64,000 nucleotides of DNA from Phanerodontia chrysosporium. Lineage: Eukaryota > Basidiomycota > Agaricomycetes > Polyporales > Phanerochaetaceae. This document shows, one piece after another, positions 11,078 through 22,500 of the stretch (position 1 is the stretch's first letter; every line of letters starts with the position of its first letter). A program made the position numbers and the translations under genes. Below the pieces are notes generated by a model. The model was not told the origin of the DNA. It made no database searches and saw only the letters and a program-made list of their open reading frames with translations. Location of the stretch: contig MJGA01000001.1 in the NCBI GenBank assembly GCA_001910725.1, forward strand, positions 2,170,001 through 2,234,000, in the 5' to 3' direction.

Positions 11078-12633
11078 ATGTCACGACGGCCGCCGGAGGA
11101 CGAGACGTTCTACCAGGATGCACAGGAAGGCGAATTTGAGGATGCTGAGGAGGGGGTCAGCGGTGTAGGAGAGGGGGACGAGGTCATGCAGGAGGCTCAG
11201 GGAGAGGACGAGTACAGTGAGTCAAACTCGCCTATGATAGCCTGCACGAATGACGGCACAAATGAACGTCAACTGATCTATGCGTCGTGTATAGGCTCTT
11301 CCACTCCGACTTCAACATTGACTTGGATCAGCTGGTTCTGTTCTTTGCCTGGACACGAGTACTTCTGCGAGGTCACAGAGGACTTCATCGAGGATGACTT
11401 CAACCTCACCGGCCTCAACGCGATGGTACCGTTCTGGCGGGAGGCGATGGAGATGGTCTTGGATGTCGAACCTGGTGCGCACTAACACGACACTAAGTCT
11501 ACCTAGTCATTTGCTGATGCACCGCAGACGAAGAAACCTCTAAAATACCCGATGTATCCATCGTAGAGGCGTCTGCCGAACTGCTGTACGGTCTAGTGCA
11601 CCAACGTTTCATCTTGACGCGAGCGGGGTTGCAAGCGATGGTGCGTGACCCAATTGTTGTCTCTGTCCAACAAACCCTGACGCCTCACAGGTGGACAAGT
11701 ACGAAAACGGGACTTTTGGCTCATGCCCACGCGTCTTCTGCAACGGTACCCACGTCGTCCCATGCGGGAGGTCCGATTTGCCTGGTTTCGATACCGTGAA
11801 GCTCTACTGCCGAACTGCAATGACATATATGCACCTCCCAGCAGTCGCTTCCAGGGTGTCGATGGTGAATAATATCTGTTGTTCGGACGTGCATGCGTAC
11901 TGACTCGTAACTAGGGGCCTTCTTTGGCACAACGTTCGCCCATCTGTTCTTCCAGAGCTACCGTGAACTTGCGCCCGCTCCATTCTACAAGCCCACGCCA
12001 CAAGCCTCTCCACGTTCGTCAGAGGAGGAGCTCGTAGAATCCCAGGCGTTCACCAACCCGAACCCACACGGCGGGCAGAAGAAACCTGAGGGCAAGGTCT
12101 ACCGACCCAAGATCTACGGATTCCGCGTCAGCGAGCTCGCGAAGTGCGGGCCGCGAATGCAGTGGATGCGCATGCGCCCACAATCTCCATCAGAGCTCGA
12201 CATGGTTGACTGGAGGGGCCGGTTCTACTCTGATGAAGAGGATTACGACGATGACGATCAACACGAAGACCAGGACCGTCCTATGGAGGACTTTGATCCT
12301 GTATGTATTAACACGTGTTTAATCGCCCGATTTCTCACAGTCTTATCGTGACAGGATGACCATGGAGAGGGCGACGATGACGAGGAAGAGGAAGAGGAAG
12401 AAGAAGAGGAGGACGGAGGCAAGAGGAACCACGGTCTCGGCCGAACGCGTGGACTCATCCCGCACTCACCGACCATGTCTCCTCCCTCGAGCGCCCCGCC
12501 ACGCACTCCCCGGGATGCGCTCAGCCCCGCTCGTAACTCTCCGCCTGCTCAGAAGGTCCAGCCTACCTCTGGCAACTCTCGGGTGAAGGTCGTGCGGCAG
12601 TGGAATCCATCTAGAGGAGTAGCTGCCCACTGA
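11078..12633 (+). CDS. CKB1: Casein kinase 2 regulatory subunit beta (frame broken by one base near 11810)
   Basis: Dimeric regulatory subunit that bridges the two catalytic chains of protein kinase CK2 in nucleus and cytoplasm. After an acidic N-terminal extension ([19 protein letters not shown]) comes the signature [20 protein letters not shown], then the acidic loop/[24 protein letters not shown], and the zinc finger beginning [15 protein letters not shown]. The second Cys pair should read CPNC; the sequence as given reads C-R-T-A because one C is missing at 11810-11811, and the correct frame resumes with [16 protein letters not shown] and [17 protein letters not shown] fungal-type C-terminal tail holds a run of at least ten acidic residues (12370-12412) and Ser/Pro repeats. 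About five introns. Confidence 0.92.
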
Positions 12634-12923
12634 CTTGTATATACACATGTTTATTTTTGTGCCATTCATACCGTATACACTAATGTTGGTCTGTCTGTTA
12701 TACATGTAGGAGCTCCTGTTTCCCCTTTGTGCACGGCCACCCCGACGAGAGTCGTGAACGCGTAAACGCTCGCGTGGAATAGGCGCCCGTTAGGAGTAGC
12801 GCGTGAGAACTGCTTAGGTAAGGCGAGACTGTACAGATTCTCAGCCACCGATTTTGCCGCCCGTGCGGATTTCGACGTCGTGCAAGTCGGTAGAAGCAAG
12901 GCTCCCCCTCAAGACTCAAGAAA

Positions 12924-13432
12924 ATGGCCCGCTCCAGTGCGTGTGGCGTACTTGTGCATGTTGTGTTGGAGGCAGAAATGCTGACAGTCCAATTTTTTCC
13001 CGAATTTTTGGTGTAGACCTCCGCGTCGGCTCGAACAAGGGCTACCCCACGACCCCCATCGAGAAGAAGGCCAAGCCTTCGCACCGCAAGGGCATCCAGT
13101 CCGAGAGGACCAAGTTCGTCCGCTCCATCATCCGCGAGGTTGCTGGATTCGCGCCATATGAGCGTCGGGTTATGGAGTTGCTGAGGAACTCCAAGGTGCG
13201 TGCCGTGCAGCGCCTTTTGTGGCACAGCGATTGCTCACGTTTGGTTTCGTGTGGCAACAGGACAAGAAGGCCAGGAAGCTGACCAAGAAGCGGGTATGTT
13301 CACAAGAATCTGCGCAGTGTATATTATCAAGGTCTAATGCGACTGCAATAGTTGGGCACCCTCCTGCGCTCAAAGCGCAAGCTCGAGGAGCTCGGCAACG
13401 TTATCACCGAGAGCCGCAGGACCGGTCACTAA
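12924..13432 (+). CDS. RPL36: 60S ribosomal protein eL36
   Basis: Small basic protein of the cytosolic large ribosomal subunit. Exon 1 is only 13 nt (ATGGCCCGCTCC plus A) and joins after an intron of roughly 80 nt to give [20 protein letters not shown]. It continues [40 protein letters not shown], then [12 protein letters not shown] and [20 protein letters not shown] with two further introns, ending SRRTGH. Length about 100 residues, as expected. The micro-exon start is typical of fungal ribosomal protein genes. No frame break. Confidence 0.95.
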
Positions 13433-14158
13433 ACGACGCTCTCTCCGTGTTTCCCCCGGTTTGGACGGTTGGGGCCGTCTACTTCATGATTCCATGCACT
13501 TGCACTCTCTGTATCTATGCGTTCTCTCCATATTCGACTCCGGTGCCATGCTATCACCGCACAAAGCGAACGCGGGGCCCAGTGTATTGCAAGTATTCTT
13601 AGCTGCAATTGTGTGTACTGGGATGTCATCGATGGCACGCGGTCGCGATGCCACCTGTGCGAGGGCTGGCGGAACGAGGTAGTGGACATGTCGAAGCGAG
13701 CGTTCTGTGGCCGCATGACTGTGGCGGAGCCGCCGCCGTCGTCTGTGAATGTGATGGTGTGTTTGTCTGGACGAGTCAGCGCGACTACTGGGCCGGCCGT
13801 CTCGCCCTGGACGGACTGGCCGAGGAGGTCGTCATCCTCGCGCGGGAAACCCGATCGGGCTGGCCGTGGTACTCGGCGGTGAAACCGAGAGGCTCGTGTG
13901 AGAGCGGGGCTGACTGAGCGACGCTGACAGAGGCGGCTGGGCGGTCGCGCGCGGCGAGGCCAGGGTGGTGTCAAGAGCTGTTTCCGGCGGATCACGTAAG
14001 CGGTCCTGACCTGTTTGCCGCCCGGGCAGGCGTGTGCCCAGTGCCGAGTGATGCCGCGGTTGAAAGCGTTGTGTCTCGTTTTCCTTGTAAGCTTGGACGG
14101 TTATTTCGGGGAGCCTCCCTTCTCTCAAAGTCCTCCTCAAACACTCCCGCCCCGACGG
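13433..14158. other. Intergenic between eL36 and VTT-domain gene
   Basis: About 725 bp. Open frames on both strands (for example 13429-13995 on minus) show low-complexity, Arg/Ser-rich translations typical of GC-rich non-coding DNA. No gene is supported. Confidence 0.5.
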
Positions 14159-15857
14159 ATGGCCAGCCTCGCTCCTCCTCCTCTGACACTCAACCGCCAC
14201 CGTGCTTCATCTACAAATGTGAGGCCGCCCCTCACGCTCAGCTCCCTCGGTCGTCGTCGGTCCAACTCTGACTTGCTGCCCCCTCCCTGCCACACCCCTT
14301 CTCCAGTAAGCTCGCCCACCATGCAGAAGGAGCTCTCCCCGCTCGACCTCGACATCCACTCGTCGACGCACAAGCTCCTCGCGAAGGCGACCTTCATCGA
14401 GCTGTACTCCCGCTTCATGGAGCTCTTTCATATGGCCCAGAAGGAGTCGCCGTACTCCTCCGAGCCCTCCTCTCCGCGTCTCAGCCGCTCGAGTACGAGC
14501 ACAGAGGACAGCATCCTCCCCATCTCGTCGCCAACGGCCGCGACCTTCCACGAAGCATACTCAGAAAAGGCCCCAGCGACCAAGCTCGCGTCCTCATGGT
14601 GGCAGGGCACACCCTCCGTACGTTGCTTGTCTCCCGGACGGAGTGTTGCGCGCTGACCGCGGGGCCCCGGTTTCCGACAGGTCCACACTCCTGTATTCTT
14701 TGTCATTGCTATGTTCCCGCTATCGACTGCACTGTTGTTGTTCAGCATGTCTACCCTACCTATCACTACGGCATGGCCGCGGAATCTCACGGACCTCGCG
14801 CAGCTAGGGCGTGAGCTGCACGGGTACTCTCAAAGCGGAGCAGGGCCCATGGCGCACGTCATTGGTGTCCTCTCCCTCATTGTTGCGTGGAACCACGCCT
14901 GGTCTATTCCGGGCAGTGTGCTTTGGGTACGTGGCGACCCGCATCTCTTGCTCGCACAGGTTGGCTGATGTGCTTTGCGCTCGTCAGAATGTGCTCGCGG
15001 GCGCTCTGTTTTCGCCCGCTCTCGCGACCGTCCTTCTAACACTTCTGACAACAGTCGGATCAATATTTGCGAGCCTTCTGGCGGCGCCATTGGCGCCGTA
15101 CGTCGTGAAGTACTTCCCGAAGGCGCTCGACCTCACACGGAGTGCCATTGAGGGCCCCGCGTCCGACAAGGCAAAGTCGTCACCGTGGATCCGTCTCTCG
15201 ATACTCCGCCTCATTGGCGTCGTGCCGTGGTCGGGGATCAACATCGCCTGTGGAGTTTGTGGCGTGCCGATGCTCGACTGTTTCTTCGGCTCGTTCATCG
15301 GCTCCTTGCCCTGGACGGCCGTCACGTGCCAAATCGGCGACATCCTCCAGACCGTCGCGTCGACGCCCTCACCAAGTCCGCAGAGCGTCCAATCGCTGCT
15401 CACTTCCCCGGAGATCATCATGAAGCTCGTTTTCCTGTCCTTCCTTTCCCTCGCTCCGATCCTCGGCCGTAAGCACTTGCAAGCGCTCGTGTCACATTCG
15501 GCATCGGCCAACCAAGTTGACATGGCCATGGCTGGCGAGGAGAGGGTCACACGTTGGGCATGGGTCAAGGACTGGCGTGCAAGGATACATGTCCCCTCGC
15601 GCCCTCGCGCGACACGGAGTTCCTCACAGCAGGAGCTCGAAGTCCTTATCAAGAGAAAAACGCAAGCCTCCCTCTATGAGCAAACGCGGGCAGGTCCACT
15701 GACGCTTAATCCCCTTCACGATCTCCGACACTGTCATCGCGTCGGTTCACGCGCTAACGATACCCACGTCCCGATTGCCGTCCGACATTCACGACCGTTC
15801 ACACCCATTGAAGTTTGTCTCAACCATATCTTTCGCCCGCTTGTTGCATTGCACTAG
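14159..15857 (+). CDS. VTT / SNARE-associated Golgi-type (DedA-Tvp38) membrane protein
   Basis: A multi-pass membrane protein of the VTT superfamily (Tvp38, TMEM41/VMP1, DedA), whose members act as lipid scramblases in the secretory pathway. The N-terminal ~110 residues are Ser/Pro-rich and cytosolic. Hydrophobic segments follow at VFFVIAMFPLSTALLLFSMS, VIGVLSLIVAWNHAWSIPGS, LFSPALATVLLTLLTTVGSI and SLLAAPLAPYVVKYF. The diagnostic reentrant block is LRLIGVVPWSGINIACGVCG with GSFIGSLPWTAVTCQIGDIL, the R-x-x-P...N and G-(x)-P pattern of the family, and a last helix is LVFLSFLSLAPILGR. Introns lie near 14618-14680 and 14926-14988. The C-terminal tail after about 15500 is poorly conserved, so the stop at 15857 is less certain than the core. 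Confidence 0.83.
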
Positions 15858-16570
15858 ACTTCACTATTCCACCGGTACATCTCCGCAACGCATTATCGAC
15901 ATATCGCATTCTACGACCTCACTAGTCCCGAGCACGTTTACCATACACACCGTCCCGATTTGGCGTCGCTGAACACCCCTCCCCCTCACGACATCTGCTC
16001 CGTATTGTTCCTACGTTACGATCTAATGCCGCTCACAACCCACTTGCGCATGATACCTCTAATCCTATCGTACGCCTGCACCTTGGAGGTACCAACTGCA
16101 GTGCTTTCGGTCGGTCTATTTATTTGTTATTACATTGTCTAGTTTGCACACCTCTTTCTCGTTCGTTGTTCTGATGCTTCGCGCTAGCTTGCTAGGCGGA
16201 TCAGTGCGTTTTCTGGGTTGCGTTGCTGTTGATAGTTGCCTGGCTGTCTGGGTAGAAAATAGTAAAATAGTTCTCAACTCTCGCTTTGTGTGGCCGTGGT
16301 GGCGCTGAGATCGCAGTGCACGGCGGTCGGCCGATCAGGGACGTAGCGCCCATTATGACGCCGTGGCCGCGTGCCGAGCGGTGCGAGGTTCATCAGTAGT
16401 GTGCGCTGTCCCTTGGCCGTTTCCTTGTTCTAGTTGCCAGCACCTCAAGGCCCCATACACATGCCACACCCACAGCGAGCCTGACTATACAACTCCAACC
16501 TGGCACCTGCTGCACCGCCCTCGCACACACCTACACGACCCCACCCACGCCATCCTCACGACCGACCGTC
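15858..16570. other. Intergenic upstream of Fmp27 gene
   Basis: About 710 bp containing the 3' region of the VTT gene and the promoter of the large gene that follows. A pyrimidine-rich leader (CACACC/CCACCC repeats) precedes the ATG at 16571. Nothing else was recognised. Confidence 0.5.
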
Positions 16571-19500
16571 ATGTCTCTGCTGCTGCAATATCTCTCCTCC
16601 ATCCCGCTCTTTTTCAGCACGCTCCTTCTCTGGAAGCCGGAAGACTCGACATCTGCCTACATTGTCATATGGTTTCTGCGCATCGTCACCTTCTCGCTGC
16701 TCTTCCGCTCGTTCCTGGGGCCGACCATCCTGCGTCTCGTCTCGCGACGGCTGAGGGTGCAGAGCGTGAGCCTGCGCTCCATACGCGGCATCTACTTCCG
16801 CGCGGGCAACGGTATCCTGCACATTGACCGCATCGGGCTGTCTTACCACAAGCCCTCCGCGCTCGACGCGAGCCGCTTCTCCATCCGGGTCGAGGGCTTC
16901 CGCCTCGAGCTCGTCAAGACCGGCCAGCAGAGCCCCAGCAAGCGCACGTCAAAGGGCTATGCGCAGCGGCGGCGTTCGTCCGTGCTCGAGACGCATCCTG
17001 CGGTGCGGCGCGCGCTGGCCAGTCTGAAGTCTGCGGCGCAGGGGACGTGGGCGGCCCTCGAGCCGTACGTCCGCCCCGCGCTGCGCGCCGCCGTCGTGGC
17101 CGTGTTCCGGGTCATCATCCGGGCACTCCCCACGCTGACGCAGGTGCTCGACCTGGACATTGACTCTGCGATCGTGACCTCGCCGGTCGTTGCTGGCGCG
17201 GAGTTTGTCGTCCGCAGGGCCAAGTTCCACACGAGTGTCTCGTTCACCCAGCTTGACAACTCCAAAACGACCGCGACGAGGCCCGTCCCTGCGGCGCCAA
17301 GTCGCGCGGTTCACAGGCGGTTCCAGAGTGTCGCGAACTTCAACACTAGGGTCAAGAACAGCTTTAGGCGCACATGGGACAGGGCGTGGGGCTCCACACA
17401 GGTCGCTGTCGCGTTGTCCGTCAACATACATGAAGTGCTGGGCATCGCGTCGAGCATATTGCTGAAGGAGCTGAAGAGCCCGGTCACTGGTGTGTCCTCA
17501 CCTTTGTCATCCTTCCGGTCTGCCGCTGAATGTGCCCTAGGCCGGCACACTTTCTTCACTGTCCCGCAGGTGGCGTTCGCTACCTCTGTCCGGTTGGACC
17601 CTCGGCAGCAAGTCGAACGCCATGGACTGGAGGTCTCCTTTGGCGCAGGACCTGTAAGCCTGGACATGCAAGTTGTGCAGCACATATTAGATATCGTGAA
17701 AGCGCATCGCAAACCGTCCGAGAATGGTTGTTGCACTCTGCCACGCCCTGCTCCGAGCCCCGACTGCCTCGGCAGTCCGTATAGTATGGCTAGCTCACCA
17801 GGAATGTCGAGTCCCGGAAGTATTCTGAGTCCGCAGGTACCGATGAGTCCTCCGCCCTTTGCCAGCCCGCCGTTGTCGCCACGTTCGTCGATTCTCTGGG
17901 CTTCACCGCTGTCCCCGAATTCTCCTCTAATGGGAGCTTTGTCGGTGAGTGTGCAGTCACATCTACATATAGGTGGTTTCCTCAACGCTCCTTCGCAGGC
18001 GCGGTTTCGTTGGCGAGAAAAGCACCCATCTAAGACGACGCAAGCGCGGAAGGCAGCCGTATGTTGCTCTAGCTGTCGTTCTAGGTCGCTTCCTGTTCTA
18101 AATTTACGTAGGCTAGAATCTCTATGCTCAAAGCCATCCGTGTCAATCTTCCTAGTATTACCCTTGTGCATCGCATGACGCTACAGGCAGAGCAGCATAC
18201 AGAGACGTTCACGGCGAACCTCAAGGAGCTCGCTATCAATGTGAACCTGAGTCACCCGGACCGCACCTCTCTGCACCGAGATCACCTCGGGCGTACCAGC
18301 GCGCCGAGTGACCCTCTCACTGCAGATGTGTACCAGGTCGGATTCTCTGTGGAGCACATCTCCTTGGATAGGGTGGGTATTGGTGCCCTGCAAGACCACC
18401 TACGAGTCGTGTCAGTAGGGGCAATCAAGGCAGAAGTCCTTGTCTCTCAGTGGCCATCTCCCTGGCTGCAAGGACCCTCATTCCTAAGCGGAGACCCAAA
18501 TGCGCAGTTCGTCATCGCAAGACTGTCCGTTGGTGACATTGAGATCAAGGAACGCCTTGAAGTCGTCAAACAGCTCTTGGACAGGAAGAAGCCTACCAAA
18601 TCCCCTTCACCATCCGAGTCCTCGCCGCTGCTCCCCCTGTCATCGCGCCAGTACCCAGGATATCATTCGGTTTCAATCTAGGCAACATCTGCGTCCGCGT
18701 CATAGGCTCCGAAGACGCGTCACCGTTTGCTCTCGAGGCTCGCACCAGCGGCTTCATGGCTGCCTTCGACACCGCCTTTCGTATGTTGCCCGACAGCAGG
18801 TTCGCGAAAGTGGCGCCCGATCCGGCGAGGCCGCGCTTGGAGATGCACGTCGACGGGCGGGCCGAGCTGCACAGGACCTTCGTCAGCGTCGTGCGCGGCC
18901 TCGAATGCAGTATTGACGACGGCAAGGAGTCCATCGGTGGCTCGGTGTACCCGGGCGAGCCGCTCTTCTCGCTGGACACCGTGCAGCTCATCGCTCGTGG
19001 ACACGCCCTTGGTGAACTCGCGGACGAGACTGGAGAAGGCGTCTCGATCGACGTGCCATCCGCCTTTATGGACGTCTCGTGTTCTACGGAGGCGCTGTCC
19101 GTTGAGCTGTGGCAGCCGGACGCGATGGTTGCACTCAAGACCGTCCTGGCATTGCTCTCGAGCGCCGACACATCGAACGCCCCTCCGCCGCCGCCCAGCA
19201 AGCCGAAGTACCTGCTGAGCTCACTCCCCGCCGGCCTCTCCGCGTCACTCGCCATCGGGCGGCTGATGCTTTTCATTGCTGGTCCCGACCTCGCGCCGGG
19301 CGAAGACATGGCGATCTCGCGCGGCGTCGCGTTCCACACGGGCGTCGGCCTGCACTACTGCTCCGTGCGCGACGTGCATGCGCGCGGCCTCGAGGACCTC
19401 ATCCCGCGCACGCAGAAGCGCCTGCAGCTCTCGCTCGCGACCGAGCTGCTCTCCACAGCCGCAGGTGGCACCGGCGCGACGACAATCTCGCACTCCGAGC

Positions 19501-22500
19501 GCGCGCTCGTCGAGTTTGTCCTCTGGGACGCTGCGCTTCGCGATGCGCTCGCGACGCGCTATGTGGCGGACGATCCGTTTGGCGTCGGCGATGCCAACGA
19601 GGACTATCGTGCCAAGGAATATCTGAGGGTTGAGCAGGTGACTGTTGGCGCGGTGATTTCTGGGCGGCGGCTCGGTGGTGTTCCTGCCGCTGGGAGCAAG
19701 GACGACTGCGCGGTATCGGTCGCGGTGTCCCGCGTCCGGGGTAATCTACACTTGGCTCATGCATACAACCTGCTCCTGGCTGTTCAGGCGTTGAAAAACA
19801 TTCTCCCACCCTCGAAGCCGAAGCAGCCGGTGGACCGTGGGCCATCCACTCTCTCCGTTGTCCTGCAGTGCAACGTGGACAGGGTCCAGATTCTGTGGAA
19901 GTTCCCCCTCAGGATGAAGCTGTACATGCGCATCGCAAATCTGACCTTCCGTCAGGGAAACAGCGGGAAATTGAACGCGGGCTGGGAGAGCATTCTTCTG
20001 TCTGTGCCCGTTGACGTCGAGCGAGACGGTGCCACCCGTCCAGTCTGGGAAGAATTGGCCCGCTTGCTCAAGTTCTCCATCGACATCCACCCCGACGCTC
20101 ACCCCGTGAGCATCATCGCTGAGGGCCACAGCGCCCGCCTGCGCATACCGTTCGACTACGTCCTGGCAGACCTCATCCTCGACATCAATGTTGCGGTGAA
20201 GTCCATGAAGCATCTCACACGTATGGTACCTACGGGGCAGTTCTTCAACCCGCCCACGCCCGAGGCTGAGGACGCGAAGATAATGCCCAACATCTCTCTT
20301 CGGCTCGGATGTCTGTGTGCCGAGGCGGCGGACGACCCGTTCGAGGCGCGGCTGGGGCTCATCTGGCGTGCAGGCTTCGAGGCGGCACGGATGCGTTCCG
20401 AACGCGACGACGCATTCGAGGCAAAGGCATCCACTATCCTCGCTGCGAGCGGCATCGGGTCGTCGGCACCGGCAACGGGTGTGCAGACCGAGTTCCAGTT
20501 CACCGCAGAACACACAGTCTCCATCGACGAGGCGCGTTACCGGCTCAACCAGGTCCACTCTGGCACCTGGATCTCGCGCTTCCGGCAGGTGAAGGCGCAA
20601 CAGGCACGCCGGCAGGAGATGGACACCAGGAGGCTGCACATCAAGACAGCGCTGTACGGCGAACTCGAGGACGAGTTGGTGCCGATCGTCGAGCCCGCGC
20701 CTGTGCCACCCATGTTCCGACTGAAGTTTGACGACCTGAATCTCAAGCTGGCAGGGCCGTCGTTCACGGTGGAGGGCCTTCCCGACTTCTTGTACAGAGA
20801 AGGCGGCGGGATGCCGAAGGACATGGAGTACTCGCTTCTGATTCCCATGCACCTCAACTTCTCGGTGTCTTCTCTGCGCCTCTCATCTCGGGAGTATCCG
20901 CTCCCGCTGTTGAACATTCCCGCACACTCACGGATAGGTGAGGCCGGCCTAATCTTCGACAGTGACATCGTCATTGCCGAGGAGATGGGTACCGAGGAGT
21001 CTGTCGAATGGGTGGACTGCGCGATTGTCAGACCGCACAGCGGGCTTCACGGTGCGTCACCGCTCTTCATCGCGGTGCCAAAAACCATCATGCCGGTGAA
21101 GACCTATGCGCACCCACATATCCGCGTCAATACGGACGACGTGACAGACTTTGCCTGGGGCCTCAGCTATGGCCCAGTCACGCAAGATATCATGAGAGTG
21201 ATAGACACGCTATCGCACGCGCCAAGGGACAGTTCTCCCGCAATTGGCTTCTGGGACAAGGTGCGTATATTTGCACATTGTGTGAGGCAAGCTTGCCTAA
21301 CGGACAAGCAGCTGCGGCTGGTCTTCCACTGGAGATTCCGGGCCACGTTCGAGAACGAGGTTCATCTGCACATGAAAGGTTTGCTTCCCCTGATACCCTT
21401 GTTTTATTGTCGGCTAACAGTGTTGCAGGCTCTAACGATCCGTACACGTTACGAGGCCCGGGATCAGGTTTCGCGTTGTGCTGGGAAGGAAACCCCACCC
21501 TGAAGATCAACCACCCCAACCCGCAGAAAGAGTTGGTCCAACTCACCAGTGACAGTCTCATGATCATCGTTCCTAAGTAAGGCTCTGTCGTGTCTGGCGG
21601 ATGGGGGCATGTCCTGACTTCTGACCACAGCGTTGAGGAATCCTATGGAGAGTCGTCGACAGTGGGTTCCCCTGTGGATCAAGACGACCCATCGTCACAC
21701 TGGAAACGCTACACCACGCGGTTCCGAAAGACCAAGCGTTCTCGCAAGGTCGTTGCGAAGTTCGGTGCGGGCTCCCGGTTCGGTGTGGGTGTCTCCCTTG
21801 AGCGGTCATGCAATTCGGAATGCACCAAGTGCGAGGGCGACGCCTTCCACCGACACTGTCGATTCTTCGACTCCAAGCCTCACTACACTGTGAAACTCGA
21901 GAAGAAAGACCGCAGACCGCTGGTCAACGTAAGACATATCCAAAGGTTGAATCGCAGATACTAACTCATATCACAGAGTGCAGAAGATTCATACGCTGGC
22001 TTCCGATCTGACTTCATACATCTTGCACTTTCCCTCACGTCAGGCTTGCACCTTGCCCAATCAATGCACAGCAGCATACATTTGTCTCCTTCGGTGTTCG
22101 CGCACTTCTGGTCTTGGTGGACGCTCTTCGACGGCAAGTCCCTGCCCATCCGCCAAGGTCGCCGTTACAAGCATAAGCGACCCATCTCTCCCAAATTTGG
22201 CCAGCATCTCGCGACGATCAAGTACCGGATCGAGCTCCCCAGGCTATTCTTGTCGCATGTCTACATGGATTTGAGTCGGGATGCCTGGACAGATGGTGTG
22301 ACGCCATTCGTAGGCGTGAAAGCCTCTATTGGACGTTTTACCGCAGACATGCACCAACGCGCACAGGAGAGCATCATCACCAAGCCGACGGCACCTGCAA
22401 GACAATCACGCACAAACCCTTCAATGCGGTAGAGGTAGTACTGGACGACATGGAGCTGCGAGCGGTGCTGGCCGTCTTCCAAGAACCCCTCAAGCAGCGG

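Noticed and set aside
13429..13995. 188-codon minus-strand open frame downstream of eL36
   Set aside because: Its translation is low-complexity, it overlaps the eL36 3' end, and no domain or splice support was seen.
19746..20852. 368-codon minus-strand open frame inside Fmp27
   Set aside because: It is antisense to conserved Fmp27 exons and has no recognisable family.
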